DNA from: Thalassia testudinum
Taxonomy: Eukaryota > Streptophyta > Magnoliopsida > Alismatales > Hydrocharitaceae
Assembly: GCA_037157565.1 (NCBI GenBank)
Contig: JAZHRO010000062.1
Span: forward strand, 1,798,001-1,862,000
Reading direction: 5' to 3'
DNA: 64,000 nucleotides
In this document: positions 1 through 11,986 of the stretch, in pieces
Numbering within the stretch: the stretch's first letter is position 1
Layout: each line of letters opens with the position of its first letter
The notes under the pieces: model-generated
The model's database searches: none
Told to the model about the DNA's origin: nothing
The model's input: the letters and a program-made list of their open reading frames with translations, nothing else
Translations under genes and position numbers: made by a program

Positions 1-31
1 TTCTCTCTTTTGATTTCCCTCCTATTTTACC

Positions 32-1540
32 ATGTATCCTTCCACATCCTACACTCATTTCTCATCCTACCCTCCTACCACCACTTATACCTAAGATGAT
101 TACTATCCTGACTTGACTTATAATTACCCATCCACTAGCCGGGATAACTTTGATTGGGGATACGAATCTGGACCTTAGTGTCCCGGGCCTAACCCTGGAA
201 AACAAGATTATGATTACTATCCTTCCTAGATCTACAATGATTATAGATCTCAACCCTTTGATGATCAACCTAACTAGATCTACAACCATGAAGGATATGC
301 TGATTATAACACTTACCCTTCTAGAATTATGTTGAATATAGGTCACCACCATTCTTTGAACAACCCGAGATGACCTACTATTAGGGAGGAACCTGAGAAC
401 CTCGATATCTTGACTCTCTTAGATTTAACCCGAACCCACCCAACCCTGAACCGAACCAGTTAGTTCAGGTGAACCAGATCCAGGATAAGGTGTTGGCTAA
501 TTTAAGGAACACTATACAATCTTTAGAAGCTCAGCCAACACCATGCACTAAAGCATTGGAGCTTATGATCAAAATGATTGATGAACTTAATAGTTCTCTA
601 TTGGATTTGCTCCAAAATGTTAGGGATAGGGACCTGGGTGAGTTTCTACTTGGGAAATTATGGAGGTTGAGGATGAAATTTGTGGTTGCCCTAGTCAAAT
701 CTTGGGATGATTCTTAAGATGAACCCCCTTCAGGAGAGCCAATGTCAGAATCCGCTTAGGCGCCTGTCGGGGGGGATACATATTCTGAGATTGGAGATGA
801 CAAGGTTGGGTTAGAGCAACCCATTAAGGATGAACCAATTGATTCACCCGAGATCCCCGAGCCAGGGAGAGTGGAAAAATGTCTCTTTGAACCAGGAAAT
901 GAAAATCGATTTTGAGACATATATAAATGAGGATCATGAATTCTTTGATTCTGAGGGTGAAGAATCTCTTAGTGAAGTCTCACTTGAGTGTAAGGAAGAT
1001 GATTTTAGTGAGACAAACGAGCTTAAGGAATCTGATGAACTATTTGATAGCCCAATTATTGAAGATTTGGATTCGGTTGGGGTTAACTTGAAGGATTTGA
1101 ATCCTCATTTACTAGAAGATTCAATCAATAGCCCCATTCCTCAACCACACCCTAAAGGGATTGATTTTGATTTGGAAATCATTGTACCCAAGTTAATTCT
1201 GAGTTAGCCACGATTTCTGGACTTGGGTAAATCTTATGGAGTGAACGGTATGCTAGAGGTCCCGGAGCCTGAGCACTAGATGTTGGAGGATAGAAATGTT
1301 GAAATGAAAATTTGGGAGGTTAATTCTGAGGGGAAAATAAGTTTGGATTTAAGGGTTCCTGTTGACCTAAAACCACTTACTTTCTACCAGAACCCTTACG
1401 ATATCTTTCACATGCAACCTAACCTCGAAATGACTGATTATTTTTCTGAGCTGAACGTTAAGTGGACATCCGCACCTATTGAACCATCTTTACCCATTGT
1501 CCGATACTTTGGTCTTGGGTTGCACACCACTAAACCATAG
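32..1540 (+). pseudogene. Conserved ORF of the non-autonomous element (copy D), unknown family, degenerate
   Basis: I do not recognise this protein. The start is the ATG at 32, which aligns with the ATGs at 35609 (minus) and 54099 in copies E and B. The first ~100 codons are rich in Tyr, Pro, Ser, Asp and Asn (SYPP, DDYYPD, WGY, EGYADY). A helical block follows at 469-717 (DKVLANLRN, LGEFLLGKL, SWDDS), then an acidic block at 905-1207 (FDSEGEESL, FDSPIIED, LLEDSI), then a C-terminal block at 1280-1540 (IWEVNSEGK, NPYDI, YFGLGL). Frame 2 is shared by the N-terminus, acidic and C-terminal blocks, and the helical block lies in frame 1, so at least two frameshifts flank it. In-frame stops sit where sister copies have CAA, CAG or other sense codons. 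Homology among copies is seen; function is unknown. Confidence 0.75.
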
Positions 1541-3139
1541 GCCCAGCCCCGTAAATACAACAACCTTTGGTTCTGGGTGATTTTCATCTAGAACCTGAGA
1601 ACTACTCGACCCTGGGGCATGGGTCTCCATCATAATCTGGTCCATGTCTATGGACATCTTCTGCTGGCGGGTCTAAGGATTAATCTTTTGATTTTGATTC
1701 TGACCCGCACTTGTGAATTCTCAATTTCTTCCTTGTATGTATGTTATGCCTAGCTGAAGGCATTGAATTTAGCAAGTGTTTAGATTCCACGTTCTCTGTG
1801 GAGTTGACTGGATTTCACGTTAGTTAGGTGATATTCTATTTACTCTACCCTTTCATGTTTTTATTTTTACAATAAGGACATTGCATTATTTAGGCATGGG
1901 GGGATGGATAATTAATTCCTAAAATCATTTTTTTAACTCCGTAGAATTTCTTTTAGTTTCTTTAAAAAAAATGAAAATTCAAAAAGATAAAAAAAATAAA
2001 TTAGGAAGAAGTGAACTTAGGCATTTGAAAGTTATTAACTTTAGAAAATGATACGATAGGACTTGAACGCTTAGACTCTTCAGGTCTTCAGACTTAATTA
2101 GCCAGGGTGTCCACTTGAATGGGGACTTAGTCTCGAGTCCTCACCAAGTAACTCTATTTTAAATTGGTCAATAAATTGGGGTGATAAGTATACAACTTAT
2201 CAACGCACCCTCTAATTTGAGGGGACTTTAAGCCTAAGCATTTACACACTGTTTGCACTGACTCACTTTTCGGCAGTTTCTTCGAAAATTAGGTAGCTAA
2301 TGAACTATCTAGGATGGTATGGCTGGCAAGTTATCGTGGGTAACAGCTCATTAGTCGATTGTCCAGAGCCCAGCTACAAGACCATTTTCATCATACTGTC
2401 TTTAGGTAAATCTTAGATCAGTAAAGCCACCTACTTAGAAAAAAAATGAAAAAAAATAGAAAAAAATAGAAAAAGGAGAAAAAAAAACAAAATCACACTT
2501 CACTACATGAGCATGGCTGGCAAGTTACCGTGGGTAACAACCCATTGGTCGATTATCCAGAGCCCAGCTCACAAAAATGTAAAATAATTCCCAAAAAACT
2601 CAGGGAAGAAGCAGGGAGGTGGAATAAACTGGGGAGATATACACTAGGTTCGCCCTTGTGTTTATCCCATAAATAAAAGAAGTAGGGGGAAAGCTATCGT
2701 TCAAAAAGATAAACCTTTAGGCAGGGTCACTTAGGGTCGAAGAAACCCGAAGTCCATTTTAACGGCCACCTAGTGAGTCTTTCACTCTTTTCACTAGATG
2801 CTTAGCACTTAGAGTCCTTTTTGAGTCTTGGACAAGTCGGGTAGCCATAAAAAGTTATCCCAAAACACTCAAACTCCAAAAGTCCAAAAAAAAATTAGAA
2901 AAGAAGAAAAAGCAAAAAGAAAAATGTATCTTCTCTTTTCAAATAAGGCGAGGATTTGGGCAGTCTGCATTTTGGCAGACACCTGGGACTGTTGAGTCTT
3001 TGTAGTTTAGGATCTTAGTTGATAATTTCTATTGTTAATAAACAACTTAGGCTTAAGCGATCGAATCCTAATTCTATTTTCATACATAGCATGTAGTTTA
3101 ATTTTGCTAGGGATTAACAAAAGATAGGTATGGGGGTAT
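1541..3139 (+). other. Conserved noncoding 3' region of copy D
   Basis: There is no gene here. The region carries modules also found in copies E and B: a hairpin with arms GTCCAT/ATGGAC (1640-1655); the Athila-shared motif ACAATAAGGACATTGCA (1869-1885) followed by GGCATGGGGGGATGG (1893-1907); a hairpin GATAAGT/ACTTATC with a 5-nt loop (2183-2201); two copies of a ~55-bp repeat (2321-2375, 2514-2570); and a polypurine tract GATAGGTATGGGGG just before the LTR. A-rich stretches at 1960-2000, 2440-2490 and 2885-2925 separate the modules. The role is inferred to be in cis: packaging, export or plus-strand priming. Confidence 0.65.
2321..2570 (+). repeat. Paired ~55-bp direct repeat, copy D
   Basis: Units at 2321-2375 and 2514-2570 share GGCTGGCAAGTTA, CGTGGGTAACA and GTCCAGAGCCCAGCT. 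The second unit contains GTTACC-GTG-GGTAAC, a perfect 6-bp stem with a 3-nt loop. The first has GTTATC-GTG-GGTAAC, the same stem with one wobble pair. The same pair occurs at 56332-56576 in copy B and, more diverged and on the minus strand, at 33071-33338 in copy E. Confidence 0.75.
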
Positions 3140-3513
3140 GATATAGAATTCTATTTAGGTTAAAATGCCTAATCATGAATGTTCCAAAGCTTAGATTTGC
3201 ATTCCATATTGTAAATATTGCATAGCATGCATTATTTTGCATTTAGAGTAGTTGTGTATATTTTAGGTTAATTGCATCCTTTTCATGGCCAGAAGGGAAG
3301 GAGATTTATTTCAAGGCCTCAGATGGATGATCCGACTGTATGGCTCTGATCAAGATGACTATTGAAGTCTAACCCCTCCAAAATCGTCTAGATCGGAATC
3401 TCGTAGCATCATATGAAGTCCAAGGAAGGTCAATGGCCAGGGGGCAATGCGACATCCATACAGATTTCAGATGGAAAATCCGACTGCATGGATGGATCTG
3501 GAGCGACGATCGC
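3140..3513 (+). repeat. 3' LTR of copy D, first piece
   Basis: The LTR starts with TGATATAG directly after the purine tract, matching the TGATGTAAAC start of copy B LTRs (51207, 57145). It breaks off at 3513, where Athila A is inserted after gacgatcgc. The uninterrupted site is visible in copy B at 51575-51595. The sequence resumes at 15505. Confidence 0.85.
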
Positions 3514-5374
3514 TGATGAGAACATCATCATAAACCCTAACTAGCTCATTTTGACCCAATTAAGTCAATACATGCTCTTACATAACTGCCAGAGAATCAT
3601 AACTTACTGTATAACCATTCTAAGAGAAAATAAGAAACTAAGGGTAAAACTATAATTTTACCAGCTTATCATGAATGTAGTACAACCACAGGTTTTCTCA
3701 AGGGCTGAATAAAGGTTAAATGGTCTTAATAGGATAACAAGTGGGTTAGATCAGACAGAAAAGGGTTTGCGTATGTTTTAAGAATTAAATGACTTTTGAA
3801 ATCCTAAAAATAGACTCACTTAATTAACCAAGGTTCTGGTTAAGATAAAATTCACTTAAACCCTCTAAAAATCATAGAAAAATATTCTCTAGGGTTTAGT
3901 TGACCATCAGAACCCATCTTGACCTAAAATGGAGTCTCAGATAGATATTTGCCCTAATTTAGGTTTTTGCAGAAATTACTCAGTCAAACATGGTCAAAAC
4001 CAAAATCCAACTTCACCATTGGATTCCTTAGGTCCAAATTAGGTTTGTACCAAAATTTGGACCCAAGATGAGCTTGTCTTGACCTAGTTTGCAAAATGGT
4101 CCTGTCTGATTACATTTATACCCCCAACTTTCAAAAACCCTTGCATTCAACCCCCTAACTTCTTTGTCATCTTCACAATAAGGTCCCACCACCATTATCT
4201 TAGAGAAATCCTTCTCTGGCGACCCTCCCTGAGCGTTCTGACATGGTCGAAGGGTTGTTTCATTGATTTCAGGAATACGCCTTGTCCGCCATTGATGAGC
4301 AAGCTTCGGGCTTGCTTGAAGCTCGCTCCAGGCACTTCGGTCCCAGGTTAAAGCCCCAGGTCGTATGGAAGCATCTCGTGCACAAGTCTAGGTCCTCAAT
4401 TGAAGATGCGAGCCTCACAAGTTGAGGCAATTGAAGGAAGACCCCCTGCTGCAAACATGCGAAGAAGAAGGGCGCAGATAGTCCCACATCGTCGATTGCG
4501 AAGCATGCTGAGGCACATAAATTGAATAAGTGATAGTAGCTATTCACCACAGTTCACGGGGTGAGGTCCCTCTCACCCGCTCACCCAGCCTCGTCAGCGA
4601 CACGTACTCGTGGACCTGGCCTGACCCAATAACTCGACCTGCACTCCTCTCTCACCACCACATGCCGGTAAGCCTGGACTCAGGTACACACCTGAACCTG
4701 ATAACCCGGATACCCTGTGGCTCTGGGAGAGCGAATCCTAAGAGGGAAAGAGAGAGAAGAGTTGCACGGGTAGGGGGAGGGTTTTGTTACAGGGAACTTC
4801 GGCTAACACTTAGCTAGATTCAGAAGAGGAAAGCCAGAGAAGGAAGAAGAGAAGAAGAAGAGGAGGATCGCAGAGCTAAAGGTAGAAGCTGAAGAAGAAG
4901 AATCTGTAGCAGAGAAATCAGAGAAAGAAGAAGAGGTGAAGGTCTGAGTTGAAGGGCTAGAGAAGAAGAAGGAAGAAAGTCGTAGCTGAGAAAGAGAAGC
5001 TGCAAAAGAAAGGAAGAATCAGAGAAAGAAAGAAGAAAAGAGGAAGAAGAAGAACATTAGACTTTAAGTCGTTTGATTTCCAAATTAGACAACAGAATTA
5101 GCTTTCATTTCATACATATACATTGAGTTCCTTAGCTGTTATTGCAAGGAGTATTTGGTGATCTAAATCACCATTTTACTCCCATCTTTTTGCACATTGA
5201 TACTGATATTATTGCAAATTCTTTTAGAATTGTGATCTTGATTTCTAAATCCCATATTGCTCCCTATGTTCGACCTCAGAACTTATTCGAGTAATAAAAA
5301 TTGTATTTGTTTTCAAAGCGATTTCGACTATATTACAACGGTTTATTTTAAACTCGATTTCGCCACGCTAAACA
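3514..5374 (+). repeat. 5' LTR of Athila A
   Basis: Begins TGATGAGAACATC and ends CGCTAAACA. It contains a purine-rich GAA/GAG tract at about 4815-5055. The stretch CTCCCTATGTTCGACCTC at about 5261 is the usual U5-proximal sequence of this LTR family and recurs in all A/F-type LTRs here. ORFs inside it are not conserved and are not considered genes. Confidence 0.92.
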
Positions 5375-5377
5375 TTT

Positions 5378-5394
5378 TGGTGCCATTGCTGGGG
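5378..5394 (+). other. Primer binding site of Athila A (tRNA-Asp type)
   Basis: TGGTGCCATTGCTGGGG starts four bases after the LTR end. Athila elements classically use the 3' end of tRNA-Asp (complement TGGCGCCGTTGCCGGGG). This site differs at three positions, all C-to-T or G-to-A, consistent with decay of methylated DNA. Confidence 0.75.
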
Positions 5395-5478
5395 AGCAAC
5401 GGGCAAGTTAGAATTCGTGATTGTAATTCGTGATTCAGATTCTAACTTGCTATATCTCTTTTGCTATGTTTGTTTCAG

Positions 5479-5531
5479 GGAGAAGATACATTGAAGAAAG
5501 TTCAGCTGCACATCAAACATGCCAGGGGCAG
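5479..5531 (+). other. Putative leader mini-exon of Athila A
   Basis: A pyrimidine-rich run ending TTGTTTCAG lies just upstream and GTAAATT just downstream, framing a 53-nt segment. Similar short segments bounded by acceptor- and donor-like sequences lie at the same distance from the primer site in F (50766-50810, minus), B (53019-53076) and E (36707-36765, minus). This suggests the genomic RNA leader is spliced in some transcripts. It is inference without RNA data. Confidence 0.5.
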
Positions 5532-6284
5532 GTAAATTCTGATTACTCTCTCTCTTATTCCCCTAATTCTGAAAAGGTTAAAAGGAAGAAAAATCAATTA
5601 AGGCTACTTGCTTTCCATTCTTAGATAATTCATCAAGTTGCCTGATTTGATTTAAACAACAAACTCTGATTTGTGCATCCACATTTGACAAACTAAATTG
5701 GACCCAAACAAGAGCCAAGTAAGGAGTCCAAGTTAGGGTTTTAGAGACCCACTTACATAATCAAGAACTGATCTTTCCCAAACAAATTGTGCCTAAGCCT
5801 TGGTTGAATTGATCTATCCAAGCAAACCCTAAAAATCAGGCTCTTAATCTCACTTGAATCTTAAAAGAGGGACCTAAAATTTCTCAAAGGACAAATAGGT
5901 GAAGTTGGCTCACCTTGATGGGTCAATCAATCTTTAAATTAGGCCACTTTTGCACTCAATACATCTTAAAAAGTTCAAGTGAAATCCTAAGCACCCTTGC
6001 TCTTATTAAAACTGGTAGACGTAAGAGGTCAAGTCCTCATTCTGGTCTACCTGGAACATCAGTGACAAGAGAGGTCGGGTGGGGGAAACCCTGTAACCCG
6101 CAGGGATGCTCTACCATGTAGGGGTCTTCGCGGGACTCTCCCTCTCTGGCTACCCAGGTAATTCATAGGTGGATGGCTTTTCGACTAAGGGGTATCATCT
6201 GCCCCAAACCTCTATAGTCAACCAAAATCTTTGGGTGTCTTGATTGGGTCCATCACATTCTATTCTCGTCCATTCCATCGGTGC

Positions 6285-8100
6285 ATGTTTGGTAGGAGGT
6301 CCTTAAGACTACCCTTGAGGCCTCCATTAGTTATTCACTCCCATCGAGACCAGGCCTCGACTTTCGTGTTTGTGCAACAACCCCATCACATAGACATCTC
6401 TTTTGATTCATCTGAACCTAATTCTCCTTCATCCATCATCATGGCACAACCCGCAGAAGAAGAGAATAACCTCGAGAATCAACTTCAGTGCCTTAATGAT
6501 TTATTCCAAGCCTTTGTGAATCCGCCGTAGCGTCCTATGATGCGAGATCATTACAATCTCACTGCGGTGGTGATCAAACCTCAAGTCCAAATCCCGGCTG
6601 GAGGTCCTGATACTGAACTCAAGCCCAACATGATTCATGCTATTCCAAAATTTCATGGGCTCAATTCCAATGATCCTTTCCAGCATGTTAAACAACTCAA
6701 GCATCTGGCCCAGACCTTCGGGTTAGATGTTCAGAATCAGGATATTCTTCTCATGAAAATGTTCTCCTTCTCTCTCATGGACAAAGCAGTTCACTGGTAT
6801 CAGACTCAAACGCGTCCAACCAACACATGGGTTGAACTACAAATCGAGTTTTTGAAAAAGTTCTTCTGGTCAGACGAATGCTTTACGACACCAGATCATG
6901 CAGTTCACACAACAGCCTAGAGAACCACTTCATGAAGCATGGGATCGTTTCCTGGATCTCATGTGAAAGTGCCCCCATCACGGAGTTCCTAAATGGGAAC
7001 ATGCCCAGTCTTTTTACCAGGGACTCCGTGAAGACATCCGATTATTCGTCAATGCAACTTGCGGAGGAAATATCATGGGTCAACACGAAGACACTATGTG
7101 GGAGATTCTCGAAAATATGTGCGAGATTCCATCAATTATGACTCCGTGGGCATAGTCGACCAGACGAATGCCCGTGCATCGACGAATCCAAGGGGGGAAC
7201 ATGAGATGTAGGGCCTATCCTCTTCTGTCGACTTGGAACTGATGGCAAGTCATCTAGACAAGGTCTCTATTATTGAGAAGAAGGTGGATGAGCTAACTCG
7301 ACATCTACAGCGAGCCACCTATATGCAAAACCCGTTCGCATAGCCACCCTCTGCGAGGGAAGCTGTGCATAACATTTACCACCAATCTTCTCAGGGGTTA
7401 GACCCGTATCCACCCCCATCTGACTCTAGGGTCGGAGGAAACTTCAGACCTTCCTATTCTAGTTGGGGGAACTCCGAACCCTCATATCCTGACTTTTCTG
7501 AGATTCCTCAAAGCTACGAGGACCTCAACGCCATCCAGAATGACCCATTCTCTAATACCTATAACCCTGGATGGTGAAATCATCCTAATTTCATGTGGGC
7601 AGGAAACAATCAGAATTAGAGACCACCATATCAACCCCGTCCACAAGCTTCTCGTCCATATCAACCGCCTCAGCCTCGACCCAACCCCACCTATATTTCT
7701 GGGCCAACTCAGATAGATCAAATGACTCTTATCCTTCAGACTCTGGCCGACATTCAAAAGACGAATGCAGCTATGCAGAAACAACACAAAGATGAGATCA
7801 CAGATGTTCGCAATCAACTCGCCCAGATGGCAAATTCCCGCCAACCTGGTACACTCCCTTCGCAACCTTTGCCTAATCCGAATAACGTGCCGAACCTGAG
7901 GCATGTTATGAACCCAAATCCGGGCCAAGCCCACATCGTTTATCAGGCCCCTTCGGCTCCATCTCCCGATGGGATGGAAGCTTCGACATCATACTTGGGA
8001 TTTCAGCAGCAGCCACCTATTTTACCTACACCAAACCAGAACTAGGCAGGATTGAATTCAGTGACGACCCGTAGTGGCAAAGCAACATAGGACCCACCTT
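6285..8100 (+). pseudogene. gag: Athila A gag (capsid) region, degenerate
   Basis: This would encode the structural Gag protein that forms the virus-like particle in the cytoplasm. The start MFGRRSLR at 6285 matches the start of copy F at 48163. Retrotransposon-gag motifs are readable: IPKFHGLNS, the HWYQTQTRPTNTW block, EFLKKFF, then HEAWDRFLDLM and HHGVPKWE after a frameshift near 6880. A Pro/Gln-rich segment with a coiled-coil-like stretch follows (7700-7830). The end of Gag runs into TRSGK. Stops include TAG at 6528, where F reads CAG, and TGA at 6963. Frame 0 is restored from 7365 and is continuous with the protease. Confidence 0.85.
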
Positions 8101-9188
8101 ACCCAAGCCACTTACAGCCTGGTAGTGCTAACCCAAACCCTAGGATAGTCATCCAGGATACCCCTATCCCAGATCAAGAACCTGGACCTATTCCAGAGGA
8201 ACCATCCAAGGTTCCATTTCCCAAGGCCTTGACCAAGGGAAAGAGGACAACCAAACCCATGGCACCTGAAGAGGACTTGGTCAAGCCCTTTGAACAAGTC
8301 CATATAAATATCCCCTTGATGGATGCAATTCGCCACGTACCGGCTTACACATGATTTCTGAAAGACGTGTGTACACCTAAGCATAAGCCGCAAACCAAAA
8401 GTGGGAGCCCAATCGTATTGTCGGAACAAGCCAGCTCCATCATTTTGAGTAGGCTCCCACCTAAGGCAAAAGACCTAGGTACTCCCCTGAATTTATGTAC
8501 AATTGGCGATATCCAATTTGATAGAGCTTTATTGGATCTAGGAGCCTCCATAAACCTAATACCTACATCCCTACTTGACCATCTTGAGGAATCTAAGCTC
8601 AAACCAACAGAGGTGACATTATAGTTGGCAGATCGATCTATTAAGTCACCTAATGGAGTTCTTGAGGATGTCATTGTTAGGGTTTGGGGTTTCTATTTCC
8701 CGGTAGATTTCGTAGTCTTGGATATGGATGCTCTAGAAAATCTAAGAAACACACTGATCATACTAGGGAGACCCTTTCTGGCCACTGCTAGGGCCAACAT
8801 TAATTGTGAGGAGGGCCAAATTGAACTAAAATTTAGGAACCAGATGCTAAAGATTGACATCTTTAAGGCCCAACAAGGGATTAATTGCGGGGTTATAGAA
8901 CAAATATGTGATATCGAGGTTGTGGTTGACGATCGGTATATCGAGGAAAACCTGACTACTTCTGATCAACCACAAGAGGATCAAAACCCACAATCAGAGG
9001 AGTCTAAACTCAACCTAGACACACCCATAACTCCTTCCCTTGCTCCTGACACCTACCCTAAACCACCCGCTGCTACTGATAACCCAGTTTTAGAACTAAA
9101 GCCTCTTCCCGATCATCTAAAGTATGCCTTTTTGGGTTCCAATCAGACATTTCCTGTGATTAACAACTCCAGACTCACACCTGATTAG
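8101..9188 (+). pseudogene. pro: Athila A aspartic protease region, degenerate
   Basis: This is the retropepsin that would cleave the Gag-Pol polyprotein. The active-site segment reads ALLDLGASINLIP at about 8530. The Athila form has D-L-G-A rather than D-T-G-A. Downstream blocks FPVDFVVLDM and ILGRPFLATARA (about 8700-8800) are typical of Athila protease. The frame is shared with Gag (frame 0). The region is broken by stops at 8043 and 8622, the second where sister F also diverges. A linker with PLPDHLKYAFLG leads into reverse transcriptase, as in other Athila elements. Confidence 0.85.
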
Positions 9189-11986
9189 GAATCTCGTCTG
9201 ATTTCTGTTCTCCAGCAACATCGAAGAGCCATTGGATGGACTCTCGATGATTTGACTGGTATTAGCCCCTCTTATTGTACACATCGCATCTATACTAAAG
9301 AGGGCACACGACCTTCCCATGAAATGCAGAGACGTCTGAATCCTAATTTGCAGGAGGTCGTGAAAAAGGAGATCATTAAGTGGTTAGATGCTGGGATCAT
9401 CTACCCAATCTTTGACAGTTGGTGGGTGAATCCAATCCAAGTTGTGCCTAAGAAGGCAGGACTCACTGTGATCATGACTGATATCGGAGAAATCATACCG
9501 ACCCTTGTAGCAAATTCATGGAGAGTCTGCATTGATTATAGAAGACTCAATACCTCCACAAAGAAGGATCATTTCCCACTACCGTTTATTGATTAGATCC
9601 ACAAAAAACTAGCGGGAAATAGATTCTTCTGCTTTTTGTATGGGTACTCCGGCTACAACCAGGTGCAATCCATCCTGAGGACCAAGAGAAGACCACTTTC
9701 ACCTGCCCCTTCGAGATGTATGCATTCCGAAGGATGCCTTTCAGTCTCTGCAATGCACCCACTACTTTTCAGAGGTGCATACTTGCCATATTTTCAAATA
9801 TGGTAGGTGAATATCTGGAAGTCTTCATGGATGACTTCTCAGTTTTTGGCGAATCATTTGATGATTGCCTTCTGCACTTGGTCCAGATCCTCAGGCGGTA
9901 CATTGACGTGAATCTGGTTCTTTCCTGGGAAAAGAGCCACTTCATGGTTCCTAAGGGAATTGTCCTGGGACATCTTATCTCTGAAAAGGGCATCCAGGTT
10001 CATCAAGCCAAGGTAAATCTAATTTCCAAACTCCATGTGCCTAGCTCGGTCAAAGACATCCGATCCTTCTTGAGGCACGTCGATTTTTACCGTCGATTCA
10101 TTCCAGACTTCTCGAAGATCGTGCACCCCCTGACTAATCTACTATCTAGGGATGTCCCTTTTGAAATCTCAAGGGAGTGCACTCAAGCATTTGAGATCCT
10201 GTGTGATCGAGTTACCCAAGCTCCGATCCTACAGTCCGCTGATTAGTTTCAACCCTTTGAGATCATGTGCGATGCATCCGATTATGCTGTAGGTGCGGTA
10301 CTTGGGTAGAAAATTGATAGGAAACCCATGGTCATCTACTACGCTAGCAAGATACTTGACGAGGCTCAGCATAACTACACAGTTACTGAGAAAGAGCTAC
10401 TAGCCGTAGTATTTGCCCTGGAAAAGTTCAGATCATATCTTTTGGGTTCTCGTGTTATCATTTACTCTGATCACACTATTGTGAGGCACCTCCTTGCGAA
10501 GAAGGATGCGAAACCTCGATTAATCCGCTGGATCTTGCTGTTGTAAGAGTTTGACCTTGAGATTCGTGATAAGGCAGGAAAACAGAACGTGCTAGCTGAT
10601 CACTTGTCTTGCCTTCCTTCTGACAATATTGACCCTTCCGGACCCATTACGAAAAATTTTCCTGATGAGCACCTCCTGACTATCAGTACAGGGCTTCCAT
10701 GGTTTGCTGATCTAGTAAACTACTTGGCATCACATCAGATCCCATCCAATTGGCCGACAGCCAAGAAGGACAAATTACTTTCTGATGCCAAGTACTACTT
10801 TTGGGAAGACCTGTATCTCTTCCGCATTGGTGCTGATCAAATCATCCGACGATGTGTTCTAGAAGAAGAAATTCAGGACATCTTGTCCTTCTGCCATGAC
10901 AAGGCATGCGGTGGACACTTCTCTGGTCATAAAACCACAGCAAAAGTCCTCCAGTGTGGCTTCTATTGGCCCACGGTTTTCAAAGATGCATACAATCACT
11001 ATAAAGCATGCACTCGTTGCCAGACCTTAAGCAATATGAGCCACCATGATATGATGCCCTTACAGCCAATTCTCGTATGTTAAATCTTTGATGTCTGGGG
11101 GATTGATTTTATGGGACAATTCCCTGTTTCGAACAACTTCGAGTACATTCTACTTATTGTTGACTACATGTCTAAATGGATCGAAGCCATTCCGACCCGA
11201 ACCAACGATCATAAGGTAGTTATCAAATTTATTCATCAGAACATCTTTTCTCGGTTAGGGATTCCACGTGCCATAATCTCTGATGGAGGGACCCATTTCA
11301 CGAATGCTCAGTTCAGGTCACTGACGACCAAATATGGGGTGTCACATTGAATCTCTACTCCTTATCACCCCCAAACCAACGGTCTAGCTGAGTTATCGAA
11401 TCGAGAGATCAAGAAAATCCTCCAGGTCACTATTCGACCTAACAGGAAAGACTGGTCATTCCGACTTCTGAAAGCTTTGTGGGCTTATAGGACCGCCCAT
11501 AAAATCCAATTAGGCATATCTCCCTTTAGATTTGTGTACGAGAAGGCATGTCACCTCCCCGTTGAATTGGAGCACAAAGCCTATTGGGTAGTACAGAACT
11601 GCAATCTCGATCTTTCTAAGGTAGGAACCCACGGAAAGCTTCAAATGAGCAAGATCGATGAATTACGCCACGATGCATATGAGAACTTATGAATTTACAA
11701 AGAGAAGATTAAAGCCTTTCACGACAAGCACATATCCAGAAAGATCTTTTTCCCTGGTCAAAAAGTCCTACTCTTTGATGCGAAACTCAAACTATTCCCA
11801 GTAAAACTCAGATTAAAATGGATTGGACCTTACCTTGTCCAATGAATCTTTGGAAATGGAGCTGTCGAAATCAGTCGATGCAACCACGATTCAAAACCTT
11901 TTGTCGTGAACGGTTAGAGACTTAAACTGTTCATTGAACTTACCGATACAAATTTGGCTGAGACATCTTTTACCCTCCATTCTCCT
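9189..11986 (+). pseudogene. pol: Athila A reverse transcriptase, RNase H and integrase, degenerate
   Basis: Domains in order are as follows. Reverse transcriptase 9330-10020 has WRVCIDYRRLN, a frameshift near 9664, then MPFSLCNAPTTFQRC and FMDD. RNase H is about 10255-10600 ([18 protein letters not shown]). The integrase zinc finger is about 10890-11030 (H-H-C-C). The integrase core is 11090-11460 with acidic residues in [18 protein letters not shown] and LAELSNREIKK. The C-terminal part ends at FVVNG and ELTDTNLAE. After 9664 all domains share frame 2. Stops at 9597, 10244, 10308, 10543, 11081, 11348 and 11690 mostly replace CAG, CAA, CGA or TGG. Catalytic residues remain readable, but the protein cannot be made. 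Confidence 0.92.
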
